Source: Syntrophobacter sp963666995
GTDB lineage: Bacteria > Desulfobacterota > Syntrophobacteria > Syntrophobacterales > Syntrophobacteraceae
Assembly: GCA_963666995.1 (NCBI GenBank)
Contig: OY762941.1
Coordinates: 1,302,001-1,366,000 of the forward strand
Reading direction: 5' to 3'
Length of the DNA stretch: 64,000 bases
Shown in pieces: positions 45,157 to 53,013 of the stretch (positions within the stretch are counted from its first letter, which is position 1; each line of letters starts with the position of its first letter). Made by a program: the position numbers and the translations under genes. Under the pieces are notes generated by a model. The model did not search any database. It was not told the origin of the DNA and was given only the letters and a program-made list of their open reading frames with translations.

Positions 45157-47483
45157 GCCCTGCACACTGCAATCCGACTCGGCCCAGGATTGACAAGGAC
45201 AAGCGTCAATTCTGGGCTCGCGCCCCTTATAATTTCGTCCCTATGCCGGAGAAAATCGTACCCGCCCGGCTACCGTTGCTCGATCACGGTTCGTATCATC
45301 CGGAGGGCGTTACGGGATGGATCGACTGCGAACTTCAAACCTGCTCCCCGGTATATGTCCGCGGCATGATGACGGTGGACCGATTTGCATCGCTCGGTCA
45401 AAAGAAAGCCGACGAGTGGACTGACGAGGATAGAAAGGCCGTCGCCCCTTTCTTCTCAACGAAGGAAGGCGTGGTCGAGGGCCTGCCCGTTCCTGCCATA
45501 CCGGGCAGCACCTTGCGTGGGATGATCAGGAACCTCGTGGAGATCGTGGGTTACGGTCGCATCCGTTGGGTCGCCGGAGAGCCCATTTTCACCTTTCGTG
45601 CCGTCGCGGCTCCCAAACAAGATCCTCTCAGCCGCCCCTATCGCAACGTCATGGGGTCTGCCTCCAGAAGCAAGGTGCTGGCCGGTTATCTTGCAAAAAG
45701 AGGGGACGATTGGAGCGTGATTCCGTCGAAGACCCCCGAATCCATGGGGTGGACGGAGGAGCATGGCTATTTGAAAGTAAGCAAGGAGATCGTTGAGAAA
45801 GGATGTATTCCGGGTTATCTCGGATTTGACAGCGAGGGTTACCGTCCACAGGTGCATGAAGTGAGTTTTGACATCGGCCGGAATCCCGGAAAGCCGGGCT
45901 TTGTCACCCGGGTCGGTGTTCGGGAGGCGGGCTGCAAATACCGGGGCGTTCTCGTCTGCTCCGGGAATATGAAAGAAGCCGGACAGAGCGATCAACAATC
46001 GCCAAGGACGACGCATGCCCTCGTACTCGAACCGGATGCCGCCAAGCCGTTGAAAATCAGCCGCCAGGCAGTGGAAGATTACCTTGCGGGAATGACTTCT
46101 TATCAGAAGGATGAAAAAAATCTGGTGGACTGGGGAGGACCGGAGTGGGGTTGCCTGAAGGAAGGCAAACCTGTTTTTTATGTGTCCGAGGGAAACGAGG
46201 TGGCTTATTTTGGCCATTCGCCGAATTTTCGCATTCCAGCCCGGTTGATCCCTGATAACCGGGCCGCATCCCCGAAGGATTTTGTCCCCGAGACCTCACG
46301 TTCGGCGTCGATCGCTGATTTGGCCGATTCTATTTTCGGCTGGGCTGAAGAAGCGGATGAACATGGGAAGGAAGCTGCACGCGCCGGGCGCGTTTTTTTC
46401 AGCGACGCAAACTTCCTCGACGCAAAAGATGGCGTCTGGCTGGAGACTGAACCGATTGCACCCCATACGCTTTCCGAACCAAAGCCCTCGACTTTCCAGC
46501 ACTACCTGGTTCAGGACCCTGCCTTCGGGCATGATCCCGACAGCAAGGAAACCCTGGCTCACTTCGGGACATCTCCCGGGGAAACTGAGATTCGGGGGTT
46601 CAAACTTTACTGGCATAAGGGTAACAGTCCCGATATCAAAGCGAGCGACGAAGAACGCAAGCCTGAAAAGCAACTCACTCGCATAATACCTCTTAAACCC
46701 GGGGTGAAATTCAGGTTCAAGATCCATTTTGAAAACCTGAGAGAGGAAGAACTGGGGGCCATTTTGTGGGTACTGGCCCTCCCGGGTGAAACGGGGAGGA
46801 CATACAGGCACAAGTTGGGGATGGGTAAGCCCCTGGGCATGGGAGCGGTCGCGATTAGCTCCGGCCTCTATCTCACCGGTCGACGGGAACGCTACCGTTC
46901 TCTATTCTCAAAAGGGCAGTGGAATCAAGCGGCCCGGGCGGGCGACGCACCGGCCTATGTCGCAGCATTCGAAAAGTTCATGCTTAAGGATAATGGGATC
47001 GGGCCAGATAAAGAGTCGCTTGCGGAAGTGGAGCGTATCCGGATGCTGCTGGCTCTTCTGGAATGGCGTGAGGGAAGCCCCGAATGGCTTGAGGCAACGC
47101 GTTATATGAGCATTCAATATGGCGCGGGAAAAATCAATGAATACAAGGAAAGGCCTGTTCTGCCCGATCCCCTTGCCGTATCGGACGGACCGCGCCCCCG
47201 GAGCACAGCTGACAAAGCTGAACCGGGCAGACCTGACAAGAGGGCAGCGGGAGGAACAATCGCATCATCGGCTGTCCGAAGAGGAGTGGTTAAGAGATTT
47301 GACGACCAAAAGGGCTATGGTTTCATTACCCAGGCAGATGGAACTGACATTTTCGTACACCATACCGGCATTCTCGGTAGCGGCAGAAAGTCTCTCAGGC
47401 AAGGGCAACAGGTAACCTATAAACTATCGACCGGGAGAGATGGCCGTCCTGCTGCGGCAGAAGTTCGGGTGGAGACGAACTGA
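45153..47483 (+). CDS. Large RAMP protein (TIGR03986-type) fused to a cold-shock domain
   Basis: 776 residues. The N-terminal 600 look like the 'Cas7 with insertion' RAMP of III-D: VTGWIDCELQTCSPVYVRGM, then VPAIPGSTLRGMIRNLVEI (PGSTLRG at the RAMP position), a very long middle insertion, and the late LGMGKPLGMGAVAIS glycine loop. A low-complexity linker (about 665-708) is followed by a complete cold-shock domain, about 709-776: GVVKRFDDQKGYGFITQ with RNP-1 KGYGFI, RNP-2 DIFVHH, and the VTYKL...GRPAAAEV strand. Such domains bind single-stranded RNA or DNA. Last of the seven coupled genes. The fusion is the oddest feature of the operon. Confidence 0.88.
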   Translation: MSPAHCNPTRPRIDKDKRQFWARAPYNFVPMPEKIVPARLPLLDHGSYHPEGVTGWIDCELQTCSPVYVRGMMTVDRFASLGQKKADEWTDEDRKAVAPFFSTKEGVVEGLPVPAIPGSTLRGMIRNLVEIVGYGRIRWVAGEPIFTFRAVAAPKQDPLSRPYRNVMGSASRSKVLAGYLAKRGDDWSVIPSKTPESMGWTEEHGYLKVSKEIVEKGCIPGYLGFDSEGYRPQVHEVSFDIGRNPGKPGFVTRVGVREAGCKYRGVLVCSGNMKEAGQSDQQSPRTTHALVLEPDAAKPLKISRQAVEDYLAGMTSYQKDEKNLVDWGGPEWGCLKEGKPVFYVSEGNEVAYFGHSPNFRIPARLIPDNRAASPKDFVPETSRSASIADLADSIFGWAEEADEHGKEAARAGRVFFSDANFLDAKDGVWLETEPIAPHTLSEPKPSTFQHYLVQDPAFGHDPDSKETLAHFGTSPGETEIRGFKLYWHKGNSPDIKASDEERKPEKQLTRIIPLKPGVKFRFKIHFENLREEELGAILWVLALPGETGRTYRHKLGMGKPLGMGAVAISSGLYLTGRRERYRSLFSKGQWNQAARAGDAPAYVAAFEKFMLKDNGIGPDKESLAEVERIRMLLALLEWREGSPEWLEATRYMSIQYGAGKINEYKERPVLPDPLAVSDGPRPRSTADKAEPGRPDKRAAGGTIASSAVRRGVVKRFDDQKGYGFITQADGTDIFVHHTGILGSGRKSLRQGQQVTYKLSTGRDGRPAAAEVRVETN

Positions 47484-47550
47484 CCTGCCGAGCAGTACGC
47501 TCTTACAGTCAGGCGGCGTTTTGCCGGCTACCACTGAAATGATTTTGATT

Positions 47551-47666
47551 AGTCGAAGAGGTGGGCAGAGCTTTCGGGCGATTGAGACTTCTACCTGTGC
47601 CGGTTTTAGTACGGATTTCACATTACTAAGTTGAAGAGGCGGGCAGAGCCTTCGGGCGATTAAATC
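47551..47666 (+). CRISPR. Relic mini-array: two degenerate repeats, one 40-bp spacer
   Basis: Two copies of a 38-bp sequence resembling the array repeats lie at 47551-47588 and 47629-47666. The 3' half is well kept: GCAGAGCTTTCGGGCGATTG in the first, CAGAGCCTTCGGGCGATTAA in the second, against AGAGCCTTCGGGCGATTGAAAC in the arrays (shown in part). The 5' half is changed (AGTCGAAGAGG / AGTTGAAGAGG). The spacer (47589-47628) is 40 bp, a normal size. The TTCG hairpin is preserved in both. It sits inside the cas operon, between the RAMP stop and cas6. Confidence 0.85.
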
Positions 47667-47749
47667 CAAGCGCTTGATCTCTGCGCGAAGGGAAAAATCT
47701 TCATGTGAGTTTCAGAGGTTTTTCGAGGGATGTTGAGAAAGGTGCTCTT

Positions 47750-48775
47750 ATGACTTCAATGAGCGATGCGATCCCGCAAGCTCCCGCAAGGCATGAGACC
47801 GAGAAGCAACTCATGCCCGGTGTGTCCGCAAGGCTGGCGGCGGCCGTCCCCTATGAAAGATTTCTATTCCATCTTCGGGTGACGAGCCTGATGGTCCTGC
47901 CTGCATATAAGGGGGCCGTGTTAAGGGGGGCTTTCGGAAACACTCTCAAAGGGCTGGCCTGTGTCGTGCCCGTGGGCAACTGCAAAAGCTGCACCCGGAG
48001 TCGGCAGTGCCTCTACGTCGGTTTGTTCGAACCTGTGCCGCCGCCGGATTATCCCCTTGCCGGCAAATTCGAACAGGCCCCGCCGCCCTTCGTTCTCAAT
48101 CCACCGCTGACCCAGTGTCGGACCTTCCGCCCCGGCGAGGCCCTGCATTTTGAACTGGTGCTCATTGGTGGCGCCGTTCATGCTCTTCCCTATATCATTG
48201 TCGCCTTCCAGAAAGTTGGACGTAGGGGCCTCGAGCGGGAAAGAGGCCAATATGAGATCGTTCGGGTCGACTTGCTGAGGGGTGAAGAAGCGATCCCCGT
48301 ATTCGACCCCTTTACCCAGACCCTCGTCTCCTGCCCTCCGGTCCCGGTTCATGCCCGTGACGACCGGAGCGCTTCTGTGAATTCCCTCAACCTGCAATTC
48401 CTCACCCCGTTGCGCCTCAAAGAGAAGGGCCGCCTCGTCAGCCGCCTTACCTTTCCCCTCCTTTTCGATCGGCTGCTCCAGCGACTCAGCCTTCTTGCCG
48501 CCCTCTACGGCAGCGGGAACGGGCTGCCGGAATTCGGAACCCTTCGTGGCCGCGCTCAGAATATCCGAGCTGATGGCGACGACCTGTACTGGTATGACTG
48601 GGAGCGGTATTCAGGCCGCCAGCAGTCGGCTATGAAATTTGGAGGGTTACAGGGCAAAATCCGTTTTGCCGGTGAGTTGGGGCCTTTTCTGCCTCTGCTT
48701 AGGGCAGGGGAAAGCCTCAACGTGGGTCAACTGACGACGTTCGGACTCGGCAGGTACAAAATAGACCTCCCCTGA
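47750..48775 (+). CDS. cas6: Cas6 pre-crRNA endoribonuclease
   Basis: Cuts the CRISPR transcript within repeats to leave an 8-nt 5' handle (ATTGAAAC here). 341 residues from the ATG at 47750, which has AAAGGTG 6-7 nt upstream; the frame extends 15 codons further without support. The N-terminal RAMP fold has LKGLACVVPVGNC and a cysteine cluster (CKSCTRSRQC) of the kind seen in this longer Cas6 subfamily. The C-terminal half ends in the glycine-rich LTTFGLGRYKI loop. Two degenerate repeats lie just upstream of its start, so it may bind its own message. Confidence 0.88.
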   Translation: MTSMSDAIPQAPARHETEKQLMPGVSARLAAAVPYERFLFHLRVTSLMVLPAYKGAVLRGAFGNTLKGLACVVPVGNCKSCTRSRQCLYVGLFEPVPPPDYPLAGKFEQAPPPFVLNPPLTQCRTFRPGEALHFELVLIGGAVHALPYIIVAFQKVGRRGLERERGQYEIVRVDLLRGEEAIPVFDPFTQTLVSCPPVPVHARDDRSASVNSLNLQFLTPLRLKEKGRLVSRLTFPLLFDRLLQRLSLLAALYGSGNGLPEFGTLRGRAQNIRADGDDLYWYDWERYSGRQQSAMKFGGLQGKIRFAGELGPFLPLLRAGESLNVGQLTTFGLGRYKIDLP

Positions 48776-48915
48776 CGGGCCCGAAGCGATTACACCCCGT
48801 CTTCGAACCATCCGAAAGCATTGAGCGGCATCTCCTATGCGGCTTAAAGTATTTTTGCCACGAACCGTCGCCGCGGATGCTAATGAATCCGGCATACGCA
48901 GAGAGAGGATGAATC

Positions 48916-49953
48916 ATGAGTGAAACCCGGCTTGGTTCAGGTCTCGAAAAGATCCGGTCCCGTCACCGCCTCACTTGGGAAGTGGTTCTGATCGGGACGG
49001 GACTGGCTCTGCTCGTTAACTCGCTGAGTACGTGTTTTTTCACGGCCATTGATCCCCTGTGCGCAAATCGTTCATTCTGGTGGTATCTGACCGCCCTCTT
49101 GGCGCTTCTTCTCGCCGGGGCCATAGCCGGAGCCACGTTTTATCTCCTGACGAAGAAGGAAACCGAGCAAAGCGGCCTGACCCTCGTTTTGCCCATTCAT
49201 GTGGATCCGAAGGAAGCTACCGTCGAGATCCTGCACCATGACGAATACGCACCTGCCTTGCATGGGCGCGAGTTGCTTTTGCGGACCAGGGATGCGGACC
49301 GGAAAATTTTCGTTAACGCGTGGCCCGGTCCCAACCCTCTCAACAAATCAGGTTTCGGGCCGGGTCATCCCTGCTGGGAAACCATAAGCCAGCTCGTCCA
49401 GGCACTGCTTGTCGTTCTCCTTCAAAAATACGGCGAACGTTCGTTAACCGGGTCAGCCCATCACAAAGGGGAATTCCGCCGTTTTGCAGGGGAAATTCCT
49501 TTCACGGCATTGCGAAGAAAGGACTGGCCGGCTGCACTTCAGTCAAACATTTTTCTGAAGGGACGGGGACTGGATAACCTTGTGCTGCCCGGTAACGCCC
49601 GACTATCCATCGTCTGCCCGGAATCTCCGCCGGGCAAGACAGTGGGGCGGAGAGAATTGAGGGTAGCCACCCCTCAGTGCCTTCTCTCCTTTTCCGTCTC
49701 TCCGTACTGGTCTATTCTCAGCCGGGCCGGATCCGGGAAAGCGGTCGCCGAATTCGCTCCCCCGGCGGTATCCCAGACGTGCTTTCTGACCATCCCCATC
49801 GAGCTTCGGCTGATGGTCAAAGGCACTTACTTATCAGCCAGGGGCATTTCACTCCAGTACGATTGGTTTCAGAGACTCATCGATAACGCGCGACGCAGGA
49901 TGAGCTGGGGGAGGTTTTTGGCAGGAGAAGGAGAAACCCGACATGATCGCTGA
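48916..49953 (+). CDS. Unrecognised two-TM protein in the CRISPR locus
   Basis: 345 residues. A short cytoplasmic N-terminus is followed by TM1 (about 21-43, WEVVLIGTGLALLVNSLS) and TM2 (about 55-78, WWYLTALLALLLAGAIAGA). After them, from about residue 80, comes a roughly 260-residue soluble domain with alternating beta-like segments (LTLVLPIHVDPKEATVEIL, KIFVNAWPGPNP), ending in a basic patch (NARRRMSWGRF). I know no family for it. It lies 140 bp after cas6 with its own GAGAGGATG site, and its 3' end overlaps the RT relic. By position it is a candidate membrane effector or sensor of the type III system; no CARF or SAVED motif is evident. Confidence 0.75.
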   Translation: MSETRLGSGLEKIRSRHRLTWEVVLIGTGLALLVNSLSTCFFTAIDPLCANRSFWWYLTALLALLLAGAIAGATFYLLTKKETEQSGLTLVLPIHVDPKEATVEILHHDEYAPALHGRELLLRTRDADRKIFVNAWPGPNPLNKSGFGPGHPCWETISQLVQALLVVLLQKYGERSLTGSAHHKGEFRRFAGEIPFTALRRKDWPAALQSNIFLKGRGLDNLVLPGNARLSIVCPESPPGKTVGRRELRVATPQCLLSFSVSPYWSILSRAGSGKAVAEFAPPAVSQTCFLTIPIELRLMVKGTYLSARGISLQYDWFQRLIDNARRRMSWGRFLAGEGETRHDR

Positions 49954-50221
49954 AGTATCCAGCTTCCCGAACTTCTCCTCCGCTTTCGCCCGGGTGGAAG
50001 CTTCCAGGGGCATGCCGGGAGTGGACGGAATGACGCTCTCCGCCTTTTAGCAGATCTCGGGCTTTGACCGGGGGTTCAAGTACCTTGGCCTGATTTTCCT
50101 GAAAGACTCGATCTTTGCTCCTTTCGACCGCCCGCGCAGGGAGCGCGAAGTCCTTTACATGCCTCCGCCCCTCGACCTTCAAAGCTACCTGGCCGAAAGG
50201 GCGGAACCGGCGACGAGGTGA
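49943..50221 (+). pseudogene. Remnant of a CRISPR-associated reverse transcriptase
   Basis: Frame 49943-50221, broken by an in-frame TAG at 50048-50050. The first 35 codons read SSAFARVEASRGMPGVDGMT, the conserved N-terminal block of group II-intron-type RTs that sit beside cas1 in type III loci. After the TAG the same frame reads GFDRGFKYLGLIFLKDSIFA and then FDRPRREREVLYMPPPLDLQ, the C-terminal block of the same proteins. Everything between, including the YxDD catalytic core and thumb, is gone, about 250-300 codons by family length. The frame is kept across the junction. It ends 4 bp before cas1. Confidence 0.85.
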
Positions 50222-50225
50222 GACC

Positions 50226-51227
50226 ATGGCGTTTCTCTATGTTACCGAACAGGGGGCCGTGCTGAAGAGAAGAGGCCAGAGGCTTGCGGTCGAGAAAGAC
50301 GGTCATACCCTGCTCGATACCCCGGCCGCCAAGATCGAAGGCATTCTTCTTTTCGGAAACGTTCAGGTCACGACCCAGGCGATCCACCTCCTTTTCCAGC
50401 AAGAGATCGAACTGGCCTTTTTCAGCAGCCACGGCAGGCTGATCGGGCAGCTCACTTCTCCAGCCACGAAAAACATCGTCCTGCGCCAGGCGCAGTATGC
50501 GCGGCAGGCCGACCCATCCTTTGCCTTCGGCATGGCCAGGACCATCGTTTCGGCCAAATCGGCCAACAGCCTCGAGTTTGTCCGGCAATTCGCCCACAAC
50601 CACCCGGACACCGACCTGTCCGCCGAAAAAGCCGCCCTCACGGAAATGTGCTCCAGGATCGAATCTCAGCCCGACCTGACCGCTCTCCTGGGGCTCGAAG
50701 GGGCGGCATCCCGCATCTTTTTTCAGGCGTTCGCAAAAATGCTGCGGCACTCCTTCAACTTTGACGGCCGGCACAGGCGTCCGCCTCCCGATCCGGTGAA
50801 CGCGCTCCTCTCGCTCGGCTACACCCTGGTCTATAACGAGATCGGCTCGCTTCTGGACGGCCTGGGGTTCGACCCGTACCTCGGGTTCTACCACCAGCCC
50901 CATTACGGCCACGCAACCCTTGCGTCCGATCTCCTGGAGGAATTCCGGACTCCCCTCGTCGACCGGTTTACGCTTGGGCTGACGAACAACCGAATCCTGA
51001 AGGAGGACGACTTTACCGTCCATGCCGCGTCATCGAGCGTTCTTCTCACGGATGAATCCCGGAAGCGGTATTTCACCGAGTATGAAAGGTTTGTCACCGA
51101 ACCGCTGAGCCTGCAGGGCGAGCAGGGCGCGACCGATTTTCGCAGGCTCTTCCGGCGTCAGGCCGAGCGGCTGAGGGATGCCGTCATGAGTGGCGGGGCC
51201 TATTATCCGTTCAGATTTTGCTGGTAG
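50226..51227 (+). CDS. cas1: Cas1 spacer-acquisition integrase
   Basis: Metal-dependent integrase that with Cas2 inserts new spacers at the leader end. 333 residues. N-terminal beta domain with KIEGILLFGNVQVTTQAI, then the helical domain with the conserved LLGLEGAASRIFF (E158), GFYHQPHYGHATLASDL (H223, D235) and the acidic LLEEFR (E238). These are the expected metal ligands. It follows the RT relic by 4 bp; its ancestor was probably part of an RT-Cas1 acquisition module of the kind that can take spacers from RNA. Confidence 0.96.
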   Translation: MAFLYVTEQGAVLKRRGQRLAVEKDGHTLLDTPAAKIEGILLFGNVQVTTQAIHLLFQQEIELAFFSSHGRLIGQLTSPATKNIVLRQAQYARQADPSFAFGMARTIVSAKSANSLEFVRQFAHNHPDTDLSAEKAALTEMCSRIESQPDLTALLGLEGAASRIFFQAFAKMLRHSFNFDGRHRRPPPDPVNALLSLGYTLVYNEIGSLLDGLGFDPYLGFYHQPHYGHATLASDLLEEFRTPLVDRFTLGLTNNRILKEDDFTVHAASSSVLLTDESRKRYFTEYERFVTEPLSLQGEQGATDFRRLFRRQAERLRDAVMSGGAYYPFRFCW

Positions 51228-51233
51228 GAAGCC

Positions 51234-51509
51234 ATGTTTTATTCTATTTGTTATGATATTCGGGACGACCACCGCCGCCTCCAGGTGGCAAAGGTGCTCA
51301 AGGACTACGGCGAGAGGGTCCAGTATTCCGTGTTCGAGGCAAACCTCAGCGCCGAGGAACTGGACCGGCTCAAAGGCAGGCTGATTCCGCTGCTGAACCG
51401 GAAGGAAGACAGCCTGAGGCTGTATCCTTTGTGTTCGGCATGTCTTGCCAGAGTGGAAATCCTGGGGAGCGGGATAATCACCCAAGATCCCGATATTATT
51501 ATCATATAG
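51234..51509 (+). CDS. cas2: Cas2
   Basis: 91-residue ferredoxin-fold partner of Cas1. It starts with the hallmark FYSICYDIRDDHRR (the Asp-containing first strand), then KVLKDYGERVQYSVFEA and an Lys/Arg-rich helix. It begins 6 bp after cas1 and is the last cas gene; the leader of array 2 begins at its stop codon. The C-terminal tail ends in an unusual DIIII run. Confidence 0.95.
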   Translation: MFYSICYDIRDDHRRLQVAKVLKDYGERVQYSVFEANLSAEELDRLKGRLIPLLNRKEDSLRLYPLCSACLARVEILGSGIITQDPDIIII

Positions 51510-51511
51510 TT

Positions 51512-51681
51512 GATTTCACATCGGGGCCGAAAAAAGGGGGAGGTTACCACTTTCTGCTATGATCTTGTTTTGCATGGGTTTTTCAGAGAAAAATCAGTTG
51601 AGCGGGGCCGCTTCGGGTGGTATGATCGGACCGTTTTGGGCCTTGCAGACCCGCACCGGGATTGGGTTTGAAAGTGCCAGG
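51512..51681 (+). promoter_or_regulatory. Leader of CRISPR array 2
   Basis: Directly between cas2 and the first repeat, and homologous to the array 1 leader at 35600-35808 across GAAAAAAGGGGGAGGTTACC, the CTGCTATGATCTTGTTTT region and TTTTGGGCCTTGCAGACCCG. It lacks the second GAGGTTACC copy found in leader 1. The promoter for the array transcript and the Cas1-Cas2 recognition site are expected here. Confidence 0.82.
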
Positions 51682-52338
51682 GTCTCAGGACCACCTAGAG
51701 CCTTCGGGCGATTGAAACGGATTTTCAATGTGCCGGCGTTCCTTGATGCGTGTGGGCATCCGTCTCAGGACCACCTAGAGCCTTCGGGCGATTGAAACAC
51801 CCAATAGCTCGTGGAGTGGATGAAATTATGCCCAATCAGTCTCAGGACCACCTAGAGCCTTCGGGCGATTGAAACTCCTCCCAACAGCCCACGGGGCCGG
51901 TCGGACCTGCTCCAGAGGTCTCAGGACCACCTAGAGCCTTCGGGCGATTGAAACTGGATTTTCCCCGAAAAATGCGAGGCCGGTATTTATCTTTCGGTCT
52001 CAGGACCACCTAGAGCCTTCGGGCGATTGAAACTTTTTCAATGGCGGCTTCTGCCGCTTCTCTGCTTAGGGTCTCAGGACCACCTAGAGCCTTCGGGCGA
52101 TTGAAACAGCTCCCCCATGCGGGTATAGTATGGCGTTTTCGAGGGTCTCAGGACCACCTAGAGCCTTCGGGCGATTGAAACTTCTGTTCGTTTGCTCTTG
52201 CCGTGTCTAACTCCTCCGGGTCTCAGGACCACGTAAAGCCTTCGGGCGATTGAAACTTTAGCTGCTCGGCCTTGTAGTAGTCTTCGGAGTTCTCGGCCAT
52301 TGTTTCAGGACCACGTAGAGCCTTCGGGCGATTGAAAC
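51682..52338 (+). CRISPR. CRISPR array 2: 9 repeats, 8 spacers
   Basis: Repeats start at 51682, 51762, 51839, 51918, 51997, 52071, 52145, 52220 and 52302. The 37-bp unit differs from array 1 at two positions (GTCTCAGGACCACCTAGAGC for the first 20). The leader-distal copies 8 and 9 instead carry CCACGTA at those positions, as array 1 does; copy 8 also has AAAGCC and copy 9 GTTTCAGG. Spacers are 37-45 bp. Same TTCG hairpin and ATTGAAAC handle. Transcription is rightward, away from cas2. Confidence 0.97.
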
Positions 52339-52360
52339 TCCGATTTGTCGGACAGGACGG

Positions 52361-52660
52361 TCATTTTGATTTTCTCTTGATAAGACGCGGACCTTTCACT
52401 ATCGTTGATGTTGGACTCGCGGCAAAGCCTCCCGGCATTAGCTGAGAGATTGCCTGGATCTCAAAGGTTCCGTCAGGGGAGTGGGGAGTTCCCTGCGCGA
52501 GTCCCACGGGGACGATCAGGCGCCGTCCCTTTTTTCCGGGAACGAATCCCCGATGACCCGCCCCTTTCGTCGCCCCGCCCCGATGCCGTTTAGATGTGCC
52601 GGCCTCAGCGAAGCAAAGAGAGACCACGGCATGCTGACGATTCTCACCTGATCGGAACAT
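52361..52660 (-). CDS. Doubtful 99-residue ORF beside array 2
   Basis: A reading frame running leftward toward array 2, rich in basic residues and ending SSTIVKGPRLIKRKSK-like (actual PTSTIVKGPRLIKRKSK). A fairly ordered middle (GRRLIVPVGLAQGTPHSP) is its only protein-like feature. There is no good ribosome site before 52660 and no recognised family. It could equally be non-coding. Confidence 0.25.
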   Translation of the reverse strand: MFRSGENRQHAVVSLCFAEAGTSKRHRGGATKGAGHRGFVPGKKGRRLIVPVGLAQGTPHSPDGTFEIQAISQLMPGGFAASPTSTIVKGPRLIKRKSK

Positions 52661-52750
52661 CCCACAGGAAATGCCGCCGGTGATGGAATGCTTTCAGCAA
52701 ATCACACCCCCACCATGCCTCCCCTCTCACCGCCAAAGGGGAAGGGATCG

Positions 52751-52923
52751 GGGTGGCCCGGATACTTGCTATCCGGGCGCGAAGCGCAAGAGGCTTCGAA
52801 AGGTTTGAAGGGTTAACCCCGCTGCGAGACGGAAGATTCGGAGGATAGTTCCGGCAATGTGACGACGTTTTTGTCCGGCCCTCTTGTCCTGACGGACCCG
52901 GATAACGAGTATCCGGGCCACCC
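52751..52923. repeat. Interspersed double-hairpin repeat, family A, copy 4
   Basis: Longest copy, 173 bp, with ends GGGTGGCCCGGATA and TATCCGGGCCACCC. Left arm: CCGGATA/TATCCGG stem, then GCGC-GAA-GCGC-AAGAGG. Right arm: inverted copy with GGATAac...GTATCC and CCTCTTGTCC. The central spacer is longer than in copies 1 and 2 and is unlike theirs, so the arms are the conserved unit. Confidence 0.8.
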
Positions 52924-53013
52924 GCCAAGGTTCGTCATTCCGGCGAACACTCATGGCCTTTCGGCCACAATGAACAATGAAAAATTGTTTGCCTTAATCG
53001 AGACAGGGCATTG

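Noticed and set aside
47277..47480. Cold-shock protein as a separate gene
   Set aside because: No start codon with a ribosome site before the domain; it is continuous in frame with the RAMP through a linker.
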